Source of the DNA: Pseudofabraea citricarpa
Lineage: Eukaryota; Ascomycota; Leotiomycetes; Helotiales; Dermateaceae
NCBI GenBank assembly: GCA_029641185.1
Contig: JAPWGK010000013.1
Span: 744,001-808,000 of the forward strand
Reading direction: 5' to 3'
Length of the DNA: 64,000 nucleotides
Shown: positions 21,438-31,730 of the stretch, piece after piece
How the letters are laid out: each line of letters begins with the position of its first letter
Position numbering within the stretch: position 1 is the first letter of the stretch
The notes under the pieces: generated by a model
What the model was told of the DNA's origin: nothing
Database searches by the model: none
Seen by the model: the letters and a program-made list of their open reading frames with translations, nothing else
Made by a program: the position numbers and the translations under genes

Positions 21438-23238
21438 TACTTTTAATGGCGTTTTGGGTGGGTGCATTGGCGGGACGACTGAGCGTGACGATCTGCCGGC
21501 GAGCATTGATCGATTCTGTTAAAGCACGCTTTTGATGATGGTTGCATGATATGATCTGAAGGAAACATTGTTGGGCCAATTGGAATGAGCAAGCGAGCAC
21601 GGCGTTGACGATGGCGGTACGGAGTATGGGGGTTGGAATTCTATGCCTTGAGCCTGTGCCAAACAGCTCTATGCGGTTTTCAAATTTCGACCTCACTCCT
21701 TTTTTTTTCGAACTGCACATACTTTATTCTATTCTTTCGACATCGACATCGCTCCACTTAACCTTTGGTTACGGTTGCTGGCTAGGGAGATTATACTTCT
21801 CTGCTCTATTTGCATATATTCTTGTTTAATAATACCTTTTTCGATGTTTGGAGCCTCCCATGAAGGGAGGAGGGGGAGCTGGCCTTGGAGGAGACGAAGA
21901 TAGAGGTGGAGGTGACCTGGGTTCTGGAACGGAACGGGCAGAGATAGTTCATCGTTCAACAGATGATGTGGAGGAGGACAATAAGAAAGAGAAGAGAACA
22001 TCATTTTTCTTTTTTTTTTTTTGCTTTTTTTTTTTTTGCTTCAGAGATAAGATATAGCTTTTTGTAGGCGCGTTTTGAGGGCTTCGTTGCTACTTGAAAT
22101 TGGAATGCAAGGCTTGTTTTTGTCTTTCGATTACTGGTCTCTCGTGTCTTGTTCTTTGGTGGTTTGTAAGTCTGATTGTGATCGTGAGTGTGGCTGTGAT
22201 TGTGACGTCTGTCGAGGTGTCTGTCTGGGTAAGTAGGTTGCTTTACTTAGCTGCTTAGTGATGTGATTCGATACCGTTCGGGTATATATTACCGTAGATG
22301 CTGGATGGGTGATCTTAGGGAAAGCAAGAGATAAAGATCGAGAGAAGGAAAAACACCTACATACCTACCTATCTGAGTAGCCTACAATACCAGGTTCCAT
22401 TTCCAGCTCAAGTTCAAGTTGAAGTTCAAGTCCCAGTTCCAAGTTCCAAGTTCTAGTTCTCCATCCCTCCCCATCCCGTGCCATCGCTACTTCTATCTAC
22501 CCACCAAGAAGACCAACCGTTCGTTATCACTCCTAGGCTAGAGTATATTTTGACCTTTCTCCAGGTCTCTCATATCTCTCATGTCTCGAGATTCTTCTTT
22601 CTTCTTTTTTTGTCATTTTTTACATAAAAGAATGGGCGGAAGTTGAAGCTGAAGTCAGCTGAGCTTACTTGATGATGCTCTCTTACTTACTTGCTCTTAC
22701 TTGCTCTTACTTAGTCTTACGAAGATACATATATACATATGTACGTATATACACCGGAGCAGTGTGGGGTTTGCAGGCATGTATACAAATGCCTACTACC
22801 TATCCTCGCCCTCTCGCTGAGGCCTGTTTCGGGGATATACTCCGTACTCCGTAGATATGTGTATCTAGTCTAGGTAGTTAAGCGACGACAAGGCTACAAG
22901 CGAGCACGCCCACGCTCACGCCGAGCACGCCGAGATACCACCCACCCACCTACCTACCTGGAGATGCATAAAATTCTACCCCAATCAAAAGTCAAAAAAG
23001 GGAAATCAGATTGCATGTGGGGAAAGTGGTGTTTTAATTGTTTTGGTTTTGTTTTGTTTCCAGGAACTACTTAAGATCCCATGTGATCTAGAAGACATAC
23101 ATGCATGTATCTCATCTAGGTAGATCATTGGAATAATCCATGTAAAGATGAAGATCCGAAATCTTTGCTTTGCTGCGGGGTGAAAAAAGGGAGGGGGTAT
23201 CCATCGTCGTATATGTCTTGTGCCAACCATGCATGTTT
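21438..23238. other. Convergent spacer between STB3 and the MYND-SET gene
   Basis: This 1.8-kb stretch is without a gene. It contains T-runs interrupted by GC at 22004-22040, a degenerate AAGTTCAAGTTC run at about 22405-22460, and CTTACTTG-type repeats at about 22680-22720. I see no coding or RNA signal. Confidence 0.5.
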
Positions 23239-25086
23239 CTATCCAACCATATCATGTTCCTGTATGCCCTCACGCGCCAGTGCAACTCCGTTCATGTGGA
23301 CTCCTTCTCTTTCTTCGTCAGCCGCGGCTTCTCGCTTGCATCTCTCGCACATGCACCATCCTCCGAGACTGCCGTTCGCCCATTCCCTACGATCTTGGAC
23401 CCGCAGGTCAATATCGCAGTAATGATTGAGGATTTCTTCCCCTTTCTTGATCCCGCCTGTTCGGCCATCGTATCGCTCTTCTCGGCACCACAGTTTCATG
23501 CGGCCTCCCCATTCCCATTGCACGTTCGGATCGCAGTCGTGGTTGGCCAGGCACCATAAAGGATGCACAGCAGCGACTTCCGGCCGACCATCTCTTAGAT
23601 TGACCCGTGCAGAAGCAGTACCGCGGAACTTGCTGTACAGCGTGTTAAATACCCAGAGATCGTAATCTTGTATCGAGGCAAAGATGTCAATATCCATCTT
23701 CTCGAGGATATGTAGCGGCCCGGAGATATTGGAAGCGAAGGTGAAAGGTAGGGTCCAGACTGGTGGTGGACCAGCGCTGCCATTGGGTGACAGAGGAACG
23801 GCATTCGATGAACTTGGTAGGAAGTCACCCCAGATGTATTTGATTTCCTTAAGTTCCAATGGGTTACATGCCTGTGTTGCACTCATCGCAAATGCACGCG
23901 CCAGGAGGAGGAGATATAGTGCATTAGGTGCTTCTTTTGGATCTGGGTCTTTGCCAATGGCATCGACATCCATATCGCACACTGCAGTATGATAAGAATC
24001 CCTTGCCCGTGCCAGGCACTCTTCATTGCAGAACATAACATCATCACATTCAGAACAGCCGACTGGGGCTGAGCTTGCAGTCAGTGGCGGCAACTCTGAG
24101 CTGCAAGCATCACATAGTGTATCCTTCAGACGGGTATTGGCTGTGAGAACAGAATACTCGTCTAGGACAGTCTCGCCCGGCAGAATATCATCGCGTGCAA
24201 AGACGCCCAGCTGCAGGTTTGTAGCAACGCTACTCGCACTGAGTCCGTCGGTATCGCTGCTGCTATTCCCATCGAGCAGAGTCGGCAGCTCGGTAGCCTT
24301 GACCTCGCACTTTGGAGACACAGCCGACAACTCCTTATTTAAGAAGTTTAGAGTCTCCTCGGAGTATCTATTCGGTTCATGGTCATTCCATGGGTATACT
24401 TCCCGACGTGCCAGGCCTTGGTCGGGTAAATCATTGACGTCGACTTCTTCCACCCGTAACCTCCTCCTCGCCATGCCGTATATGTATTCCTTGGCCTGCA
24501 ACAGTTCCTCGTTATCTGGGACGGCGGCCAATCCTCGTGTGCAGAAGTCGTGGGCACTCTTCAGACATCCGCAGAGCAGGAGGCTAATGGAAAGGATTTG
24601 GTAGCAGCGAAGGGAGACTTGCGAGGCTAGCTGGATGGGGTTGCTGTCATATGCTGCCCCTCCATCGATGTGCATCACCTCTACCCCGCCAGCCAGATCG
24701 ACATGGTCCGACCCGTGCTTGCAGAAGAGGGCAGGGGTTTCGCCGTTTTGCGCGTGTGAGTGCAGAGCCGACAAGGCCTGCTCGTGATATTCGAAGCTCT
24801 CGTCGCGCACCTCGTCGCACAGCAACAGCGCTCGATAGGCATCGCCAGCAGCGAGATCCGGATAGGCCAGGTCCGAATATACAATGGCGCGTTTGACGTA
24901 CAAGACCAGATCGTATGGGCTCTGCTCTAGAGCGGTGGTGAGGTCGCGCCGTCTGGCAAGCAGGAACGGGGTGTCCAGTTCCCCCTCGCCATCAAAATCC
25001 ATAGCGCTGGCACTGGACATGCGAGCAACGATGGTTCTCCGAAGCCTTTGGACATGGCTGAGGATTTCCGTGAGCTGGAGGGACAT
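23239..25086 (-). CDS. MYND-SET (SMYD-like) protein with N-terminal TPR-like repeats
   Basis: This single exon is 615 codons, with a second ATG at 25020 as an alternative start. Residues 46-105 and 160-190 are TPR-like helices. The SET domain is split as in SMYD enzymes. SET-N covers about 292-315 (LGVFARDDILPGETVLDE). An inserted MYND-like zinc region with CDACSSEL, CSECDDVMFCNEEC and a final H/C pair lies at about 325-370. SET-C has NHDCDPNVQWEWGG at 515 and GEEILNHYCDID at 549. The post-SET cysteines CMCERC lie at 578-583. The expected product is a protein lysine methyltransferase, but the target is unknown. NHDC replaces the commoner NHSC, and the tyrosine of NHYCD is in the place of the catalytic tyrosine. 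A GC-rich 10-bp repeat lies just upstream. Confidence 0.85.
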   Translation of the reverse strand: MSLQLTEILSHVQRLRRTIVARMSSASAMDFDGEGELDTPFLLARRRDLTTALEQSPYDLVLYVKRAIVYSDLAYPDLAAGDAYRALLLCDEVRDESFEYHEQALSALHSHAQNGETPALFCKHGSDHVDLAGGVEVMHIDGGAAYDSNPIQLASQVSLRCYQILSISLLLCGCLKSAHDFCTRGLAAVPDNEELLQAKEYIYGMARRRLRVEEVDVNDLPDQGLARREVYPWNDHEPNRYSEETLNFLNKELSAVSPKCEVKATELPTLLDGNSSSDTDGLSASSVATNLQLGVFARDDILPGETVLDEYSVLTANTRLKDTLCDACSSELPPLTASSAPVGCSECDDVMFCNEECLARARDSYHTAVCDMDVDAIGKDPDPKEAPNALYLLLLARAFAMSATQACNPLELKEIKYIWGDFLPSSSNAVPLSPNGSAGPPPVWTLPFTFASNISGPLHILEKMDIDIFASIQDYDLWVFNTLYSKFRGTASARVNLRDGRPEVAAVHPLWCLANHDCDPNVQWEWGGRMKLWCREERYDGRTGGIKKGEEILNHYCDIDLRVQDRREWANGSLGGWCMCERCKREAAADEEREGVHMNGVALAREGIQEHDMVG

Positions 25087-25685
25087 ATTAAGAAATCAGG
25101 GTCCCGCACTAAGGGTCGAGGGGCATTGAGCCTCGTCTCGTGGCGCTGTCGAAATTTGGCAGCGACTACTTTTCCTGAGCCCCGGAATAAAAGGTCCGCA
25201 CCAACCACAGACGGCGCTGGTGCTGATGGGCGCTGGCGGGCGCTGGCGGGCGCTGGCGGGCGCTGGTGGGGAAAAGCAGAACAATGACGACAGCAGCGTA
25301 GCAATCAAGCTCAACTTCTCCCGGCACCTGCGAGATGAAGTAATGTCGACCGCTTCAAGAAACTTCGTCAACGCAGGCAAAGCAGGGAAGACGCTCCTCC
25401 ACCACCCGATCTCCGGGCCAACAAGGCCGTCGACAGATTTCTGTGAAGATCGCACGCCTCTCAACGAGTCAGGAGGTTACAGTACAGTTTATACTGTACT
25501 GGACATTCTGAACATTCAGCCTTGCTGACCTGATTATCGACGAACATGCATCGTACGATATGCTCAGCCTTGCTGTCCTGTTCTATTGGTATGCATTGTC
25601 TGGCGGCGCCTCTACTACTGTATGCTGTACGTGTTGCCCCATGCAGGTTTTGAGTCTATCTATCTTCTATACTCTTCCCCTCTCT
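25087..25685. other. Intergenic, promoter of the MYND-SET gene
   Basis: This holds the upstream region of the MYND-SET gene and the 3' region of the phosphatase gene. It contains the 10-bp repeat described separately. No gene is seen. Confidence 0.5.
25231..25270. repeat. 10-bp tandem repeat, CGCTGGCGGG x 4
   Basis: Three perfect copies and one with a single change sit 145 bp upstream of the MYND-SET start codon. It is a GC-rich minisatellite within the promoter and could bind a factor or vary between strains. Confidence 0.85.
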
Positions 25686-26653
25686 CTATCCCCTCAGATC
25701 GCTCAGTTTATCGACATAGTACGCTGGTCGCACTTCAGCTCCCTCCGCCTCCCAGTCGGACTTCTTGCTGACACCAGTCAACACGGCCAAGGTCCCTCCG
25801 AGCTTTCCTTCAATGCCAAACTTGATGTCGGTATCCATTCTGTCGCCGACCATACACGCCTTCTTGCGATCGAATTGGAACTTCCCTTCTATCGAGTCCA
25901 TCATGGCTTGGCTGGGTTTGCCCAAGGATGTTGGCTTCTGCCCTGTCATATTGACCAGAGGGATACTGATCGACCCCGCACCGGGGAAGAAGGTATGGTT
26001 GGAAGGGAGGGTGCTGTCGGTGTTGGTGGCCAAGAAGATTGCGCCTCTTGCCAAATAATGGTAGGCATGTGAAATCTTGAGGTAGTTGACGTGGAAATCC
26101 AGACCTGCTAGAACTATTCCCACATTGTCATCCAGCAACGAGCCGTTGGCGATACCCGTGTAGTCCTCGGGAGTGATGTCCCTCCGGTAAGCGGGATCCG
26201 TCCCTCCTATGAACTCAACACCCTCCGACCTCAGCTCAGTTTCGATACCGCTCTCGCCGAGTACGAAGACTTTGTTTTTGGGGGCCGGTAGCTTCAGGAT
26301 CCGGGCAATATAGATAGCAGAGGAGTATGCCGATGCGAAGATCTCGTCTACGTTGCCCGGTATGCCCATCGAGGTGAGTTTCTTGAGGTAGTCGGCTCGG
26401 GATTTGGTGGAGTTGTTGGTGACGAAGATAGTCTTCTTCCCTGGAATGATGTCAGGGGGTCTTCTGCGAGCAATGTCAAGGATTGCGGCCTACCTCTTGA
26501 TCTCAACAGCTCCAAGGTCTCAACGGTGCCCGGGAAGAGATGATCCCCCGACCACAGCACGCCGTCGCAGTCGAACAGGAAGACATCGAATTGGTCGATA
26601 AACTCGTTGATGGCAGATGGGTCCCCCGTTAGGCGCTTCGGCTGAGCTGACAT
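25686..26653 (-). CDS. PHO13: Pho13-type HAD phosphatase (4-nitrophenylphosphatase / phosphoglycolate phosphatase)
   Basis: Exons are 26653-26494 and 26440-25686, with a 53-nt intron (donor GTAGGC, acceptor CAG, phase 1). The product is 304 aa. HAD motif I is FDVFLFDCDGVLW (nucleophile Asp near residue 28), motif II is FVTNNSTKSR, and the C-terminal KKACMVGDRMDTDIKFG provides motif IV. A C2-type cap lies between motifs II and III. This family (yeast Pho13, human PGP) destroys side products of central metabolism such as 2-phosphoglycolate, 2-phospholactate and 4-phosphoerythronate. It is transcribed divergently from 6-phosphogluconolactonase. A CACGTG lies at 26750-26755, about 100 bp upstream. 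Confidence 0.9.
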
Positions 26654-27971
26654 GGTGATTATGCGTTGTTGATGATGGGTTTGAAGGGATTCAGAAGGAT
26701 GAAGCACCGCTGAACGGACCCCGCCAAAACGATGGAGGGGCTATCCTGGCACGTGATTGCGTGAGACAGAGTTGAGATTTCTACGGGATTCCATCTGACT
26801 GTATGAGAGGAACAGGTTCCAAGGTTTTTTATTGTTATTTTGCTTTCTACCGGGTAGAAGCTGCAGCTACGGAGTACTCAGCAAGACGAGGCTCACAGGA
26901 AGCAGGGCAGGGCAGGGCAGGACACGCTAGACATGGCGCATCACATGACATCAACAGGAACATCGCTCCGGCCGGGACTCCTTTGGTGGCTCTGGCAATT
27001 TGGCAGTGTTTTGTTTCAGATATACTTCCGTCCGCACGGGCAGGATGGAATGGATTTTCACGTGTGGGTTCTGGCGGTGCAGCCCCCCCTTTAGAGTTTA
27101 CCGGATCATCCGCTGAGCGTTCCTCTGTCGCTCGCCGGACGTGACGCAAGAGGTGGTGCATATCACTACGGTCGGTACAAAAGTACAACGTAATGGGAAC
27201 AAAGCGTTTCGTTTCCTTGCGGATCGATCAGGATGACCAGCACCGTCCCATTAGGCATATTCGAATTCGAATTCGAAGCTCGATGATGCGCTGTGGTCCC
27301 GTTGGAAATTTCCAGGAGCTTTAATCATGCTACAGTATCGACCGATCAATCAATATGGGGCGCCACCGGGGACAAACGACATCAGCCTTGCCTTGCTTAC
27401 TCTAATGATAATAATGTACCGCCAACAGGCAGTACCTGACCTGGTCGCCTCATCGCCTCTTCGCCATGATCTAGCAGGTAATAATCATAATAATAGTAGG
27501 AGGTACTAACAGCTAAAGCACTAGCCCAATCGCCATCACAGACCCTCATGGCGAACTGACTCGTTGCAGAAGGTTCTACAAGCACTCTATTAATCTGATG
27601 TTAGAGTTGGTCGGGGCTGGATTTGTCTTATCGTACAGTAGCAGCTAACTTCGTCATAATCTTGCTAGCGCGGGCTTCAAAATTACCTTAAACTGCCCTG
27701 CCCAGTGTGGCCTGTGTCTTGCCTTGTCCATCTCCATCTTCTTGTCTTCGAAACATCTGATTTGATCCTCTGGCAAACGAGTCTGCCTCTCCAGAATCCA
27801 AACTCTCCACTCGCATCCACTCCTTCCTTGATCTCATCTCGACATCATCCCGCGCACAAGAAGAAGAGAGGAAAAAAAGGTACATTACTCGTCTATCAGC
27901 CATCATCAACAGCCTGACAAGTGGGCGTCAACCTTTTTTTTTTTTGCCCCACCAAGCACATCAATTTCATC
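26654..27971. promoter_or_regulatory. Divergent intergenic region PHO13/6PGL
   Basis: This 1.3-kb head-to-head spacer has CACGTG at 26750-26755 and 27059-27064 and an 18-bp palindrome at 27260-27277. A CT/CA-rich likely leader of the lactonase gene runs from about 27700 to 27970. No coding exon was found. Confidence 0.5.
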
Positions 27972-28754
27972 ATGGGAAAACAACCCAACTTGTTCGCCTT
28001 CCCTAATGTTGGTGCGCTCGCCACCACGCTGAGGACCTACATCATTCAATGTCAGAACGCCGGCTTGACCAGACACGATGCCTTCAAAATCGCCGTTTCG
28101 GGTGGATCTCTGCCGAAGACGCTCGCGCAAGCCCTGCTCTCCAAGCCCACATCACCCGAAGACACCATCAAGTTCGACAAGTGGGAGATCTTCTTCGCTG
28201 ATGAGCGCGCCGTGCCTCTCGATCATGAAGATTCCAACTACTGCCTTCTCAAGGCCGAGCTGCTCGACAAGATCCCGGCCGAGATGGGCAAGCCCGCCGT
28301 GCACCCCATCGATACCGCGCACTTAGACGACGTTCAGGAACTGGCCGATCAATACGAGCAGCTCCTCGTCCGATCGTTCGCCTCGCGCGACTCTGTCAAG
28401 CTGCCCATCTTCGATCTTCTCCTGCTGGGTTGCGGTCCCGATGGGCACACCTGCAGTCTGTTCCCTGGCCACGCCCTGCTCAGAGAAACAGACGCCTGGG
28501 TTGCGCCGATTGAGGATAGCCCAAAACCCCCACCTAAGAGAATCACCCTCAGCTTACCGGTCGTTACACACGGAGTCAAGATTGCCTTTGTCGCGACGGG
28601 CGCTGGCAAGAAGGAGATCATGAAGAAGATATTCGAGGAGGGCGCGGGATTGCCATGCGCCTTGGTCAACGAGGGCGCCGGCGAGAGATGTAGTTGGTTT
28701 GTTGACAATCCTGCCGTGGAGGGCGTGAGCTTTCCCCGGAAAGGCAGTCTGTAA
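27972..28754 (+). CDS. SOL: 6-phosphogluconolactonase
   Basis: This single exon of 260 codons starts MGKQPNLFAFPNVGALA. The enzyme hydrolyses 6-phosphogluconolactone in the second step of the oxidative pentose phosphate pathway, in the cytosol. Family signatures are FKIAVSGGSLPKTLA (phosphate-binding loop), FFADERAVPLDHEDSNY, and LLLGCGPDGHTCSLFPGH with the catalytic-loop histidine, then KRITLSLPVV and a C-terminal CSWFVDNPAV. Length matches the single-domain Sol3/Sol4 type. The sequence upstream of the ATG is in frame but has no ATG, so this start is favoured. Confidence 0.93.
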   Translation: MGKQPNLFAFPNVGALATTLRTYIIQCQNAGLTRHDAFKIAVSGGSLPKTLAQALLSKPTSPEDTIKFDKWEIFFADERAVPLDHEDSNYCLLKAELLDKIPAEMGKPAVHPIDTAHLDDVQELADQYEQLLVRSFASRDSVKLPIFDLLLLGCGPDGHTCSLFPGHALLRETDAWVAPIEDSPKPPPKRITLSLPVVTHGVKIAFVATGAGKKEIMKKIFEEGAGLPCALVNEGAGERCSWFVDNPAVEGVSFPRKGSL

Positions 28755-29820
28755 ATGCTTCATCTAGATGGCCCGAAGTGAGAGGAGGGAGGGGGGGGGG
28801 AGGGGTTGGGTTAGAACATACAAGCCGGGTAATCTTCAACACATACACAAGATGTGCGTAGGTAGATTTGAGGGAGGGCATCTCCCAATTTGCCCGCCTT
28901 CACTACCAGCATCTTTGGATTTTTTCTCCTTTCGTACCTACATTTCCTTGTTGGGGGGGGACCATCCCATTTTATCTTATTTTCTGTTTTTTTTGCAGCG
29001 ACAAACTTAATGGTGTTACAAAAGGGATACGTGTGTGGTAGAGCAGAGCGTTTGTCTAGCAGGATGAGACCCCATTTGTTTCCTCGAAATCTTACATTCA
29101 AAAAGAAGCTAAATTTCAACCACCTACCCTTTTTTACCTTTGCTTAATGCTGCGTGCTCTTCTTGCTGACTTGTAATTGCCATGTTGTGGTTGGTCGACT
29201 TTCTTAATTTGCTGCATGGCTGAATGTAGGTGGAAGCACCCAAGTAGTTACTTTCCTGAGGAAGGAATCCGTGCAACGGTAGACAGAGAGAGTGTGCAAG
29301 TGCCGGATATAGAGTATTGGTAAAGCAGACTGAATCCTCGGGAATCACAGTATCACGAATGGAAGATATGGGCGGTACCATCTGGACTCGACTGGACTGG
29401 ACCAGACTATCGGCAAAGCCTACGCAGCAGTCCTCACGCTCACACGTCCAAGCAGCCCAGGCGGAAAACAGAAAGAAAAGAAAGAAAAGAAAGAAAAGCA
29501 AGATCGAGTACTGACTACATGGAAGTGTTCTTCCAGCTGACAATATGTACACTTACTGTACGCACCCCTTGAGAGGAACGAGAAATCGGCAAATGGGAAA
29601 CTTGTTCAGATCTCCTCCTCTTCTTTCTCGCACTGCAAGCAAAGCTAACTCGTCATCCTTCGTCCTCGCTTAAGCTGAGCTATCACATACAGACCCTCGG
29701 GCTTCTTCGTCCTCCTCTTCGTGCTCGGGGAGGAGGAAAACGGAAATTGGGCTCTGATGGGATTTCGAGGCGTTCTTCTTCTTCTTCTTCTTCTTCTTTT
29801 TCTTTTTTTGTTTCGGGTGT

Positions 29821-29853
29821 GCTGCTGTAAAGCTGCTGTAAAGCTGCTGTAAA
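29821..29853. repeat. 11-bp tandem repeat, GCTGCTGTAAA x 3
   Basis: Three perfect copies. It sits 50 bp from a second, 7-bp repeat array in the same spacer. Confidence 0.85.
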
Positions 29854-29904
29854 TTGGGTGTTTTGATAGGAGACGAGATGGAAATTTCTTCTCTCCTTTA
29901 TTTC

Positions 29905-29946
29905 ATGCTGAATGCTGAATGCTGGATGCTGGATGCTGGATGCTGG
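29905..29946. repeat. 7-bp tandem repeat, ATGCTGR x 6
   Basis: Two ATGCTGA units are followed by four ATGCTGG units, a simple heptanucleotide array. Confidence 0.85.
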
Positions 29947-30793
29947 AAAGAGGATGGAGGGGACGCTTGCAAGTACTGTAAGCGAGCTGGGGGGTCGGGG
30001 GTCTGGGTTGGTATTAGTGAGGGACGGAGGCGGGTTGTAGATGTATGCATGTTTATTGCTGGTTGTGCAGCTCTTGGTGTTCACTGGTTATATATATAGC
30101 TGTTAAACGTCTCGATAGAGATCTGTTGCTCGAGTTTGGATTCTGCGTACCTGCTAGGTAGTTTAATGCATGGCTGGTAAATTAACGGACGTCTCTAGTT
30201 GAGTGAGCATGTATGCTTAGAGCCTTGCTTGTTGCGCGATGGGCAAGCGAGGATGGGATAGGAGAGATAGTCTGATTCCATTGCAGTGGATAATCAGGTC
30301 GATTCGGTCTAGATGATCTAGCAAACTATTTATTGGCGATGGGCAGGGTTATGCTCCTTGGTAACCACCCTTCATGGCGCTGTATCAAAGTAGCTGGGTG
30401 TTCAAAGCCCATGGCTATTCGAGTGAAGTTGCATTGTTAGACATTTGCAATACCTCGATTACTCCCGTTACCACCAGTCCATACTACATGATTAGATAAA
30501 AAAGAACGATTCGGAGGAGGTTCCAACATTTATACTAAGCTTGATGCTCTTAATTGCACGTCGCTGAAAATGTAATCGATACTAGCCTTTCAAACGACAA
30601 GGAAGAAAAATGTGGCCGTTCTTAAGCTTCAAATCAAATTAAAAGCAGATGTGGAACTACAGCGCTGGGCGACAGAAAAAGTGCTTGAGATTGCCGAGAC
30701 ACGGGCTTGACCTTCGTAGAAAGGGAGTTTCATTGAATATCCAGATGACCGATATGTTTTCTAATATACATCCTTCAAAGGCTACTATATTGA

Positions 30794-31488
30794 TTATACA
30801 ATTCTCTCCGAGAGTGAGACTCCATACCACACGGTTGCAACGAAGCCTGCAAGGTTGAGAAGGGAGGAAATGCCGTGCATGCTACCGAATCTCTTGTTCA
30901 ACTTGATCATCTCCTTTGAGTGTGGCGCAGGATCGTAACTCTTCTTCCCGTCCCGGGTTTCTGTGGTATGTGTCAATTTCAATCCGCAGCTTCCGGACCT
31001 ATATGTCATACCTTGATGCTTTCTCTCCTTCATGATGCTCGTGGTCGCAGGCCCGATGAAGGCCAAGTTGGCTAGACTTGTAATGAAGATGGTAGCCACA
31101 GGCACCAGGACGCTCCACGTGTTTCCACCGGCGAATGCACCCTTGATACCTGCAGGCGTGCCTGTGAGGACACTACCTGGGTATGTCAGGGCTACGACAG
31201 CTGGGAGTGCTGTTTGAATCCCGAAGTAGATTGGAAAGATCTTTTGCTGGAGGGAGGAGAACTGAGGACGGGGAAGAGCCTGGAAGGCAGTAATCCCACC
31301 GACAAATGTCTAGATTTATGGTCAGTGCCATATATTATTCGGGGTATGCTATTATTTACCTGGAAGAACTGGGTTCCTAGTAGGGTGCCATAACTGTAAC
31401 GGTCAGTGGTTGAAAGCTTAATAAACTGTATCTCTTACGCAAGAATGTGATATGGCGCCGGGGACTTGAAGATAGATAGATCAGGCAT
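30794..31488 (-). CDS. TMEM205-like (DUF4149) membrane protein
   Basis: Four exons are read on the minus strand: 31488-31439, 31393-31360, 31309-31012 and 30960-30794. Introns are 45, 50 and 51 nt, and the total is 183 codons (182 aa). The product starts MPDLSIFKSPAPYHILAYG, and the first TM region ends LLGTQFFQTFVGGITAFQALPR, a hallmark of this family. It continues with four predicted TM helices, including VATIFITSLANLAFIGPATT, then ERKHQETRDGKKSYDPAP and HGISSLLNLAGFVATVWYG. Human TMEM205 is linked to drug export and secretory membranes. The fungal role is unknown. It is divergent from KU80 across 242 bp. Confidence 0.85.
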
Positions 31489-31730
31489 TTTGATTGTTGT
31501 TTGTGGAAAATAGATGTAGATGAGAAGGATGGCTCAGTAAAATGGTTCGATGACCTCGGCATGATGATGACGCCGTAAACTGTGGAAGCTTCCATTTGCC
31601 AAGATTGACTCACGTGAGTTCCTGTCACCGCGACCCCACAGCACGCGTCTGCCTGGTCTTCTTAACAACTTGGATTCACACCGCGCGCAATTGTGAACTT
31701 CCACTCAACAATTCATGTCAACATTCAAAA
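31489..31730. promoter_or_regulatory. Divergent promoter TMEM205-like/KU80 with CACGTGAGTTC
   Basis: CACGTG at 31611-31616 is extended to CACGTGAGTTC, the same 11 bases found in the TOP3 divergent promoter. It lies about 115 bp before the KU80 start. Confidence 0.5.

Larger units (their letters stand above)
28755..30793. other. Convergent spacer with minisatellites
   Basis: No gene is supported across 2 kb. It contains G-runs at about 28780-28800 and an AAAGA-type purine tract at 29469-29498. A CTT run lies near 29774-29805 and two short minisatellites follow (listed separately). The frames open here are products of these repeats. Confidence 0.5.

Noticed and set aside
29683..30084. 133-codon minus-strand frame
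   Set aside because: It is built from minisatellite and CTT-repeat sequence, with no domain or splice partner.
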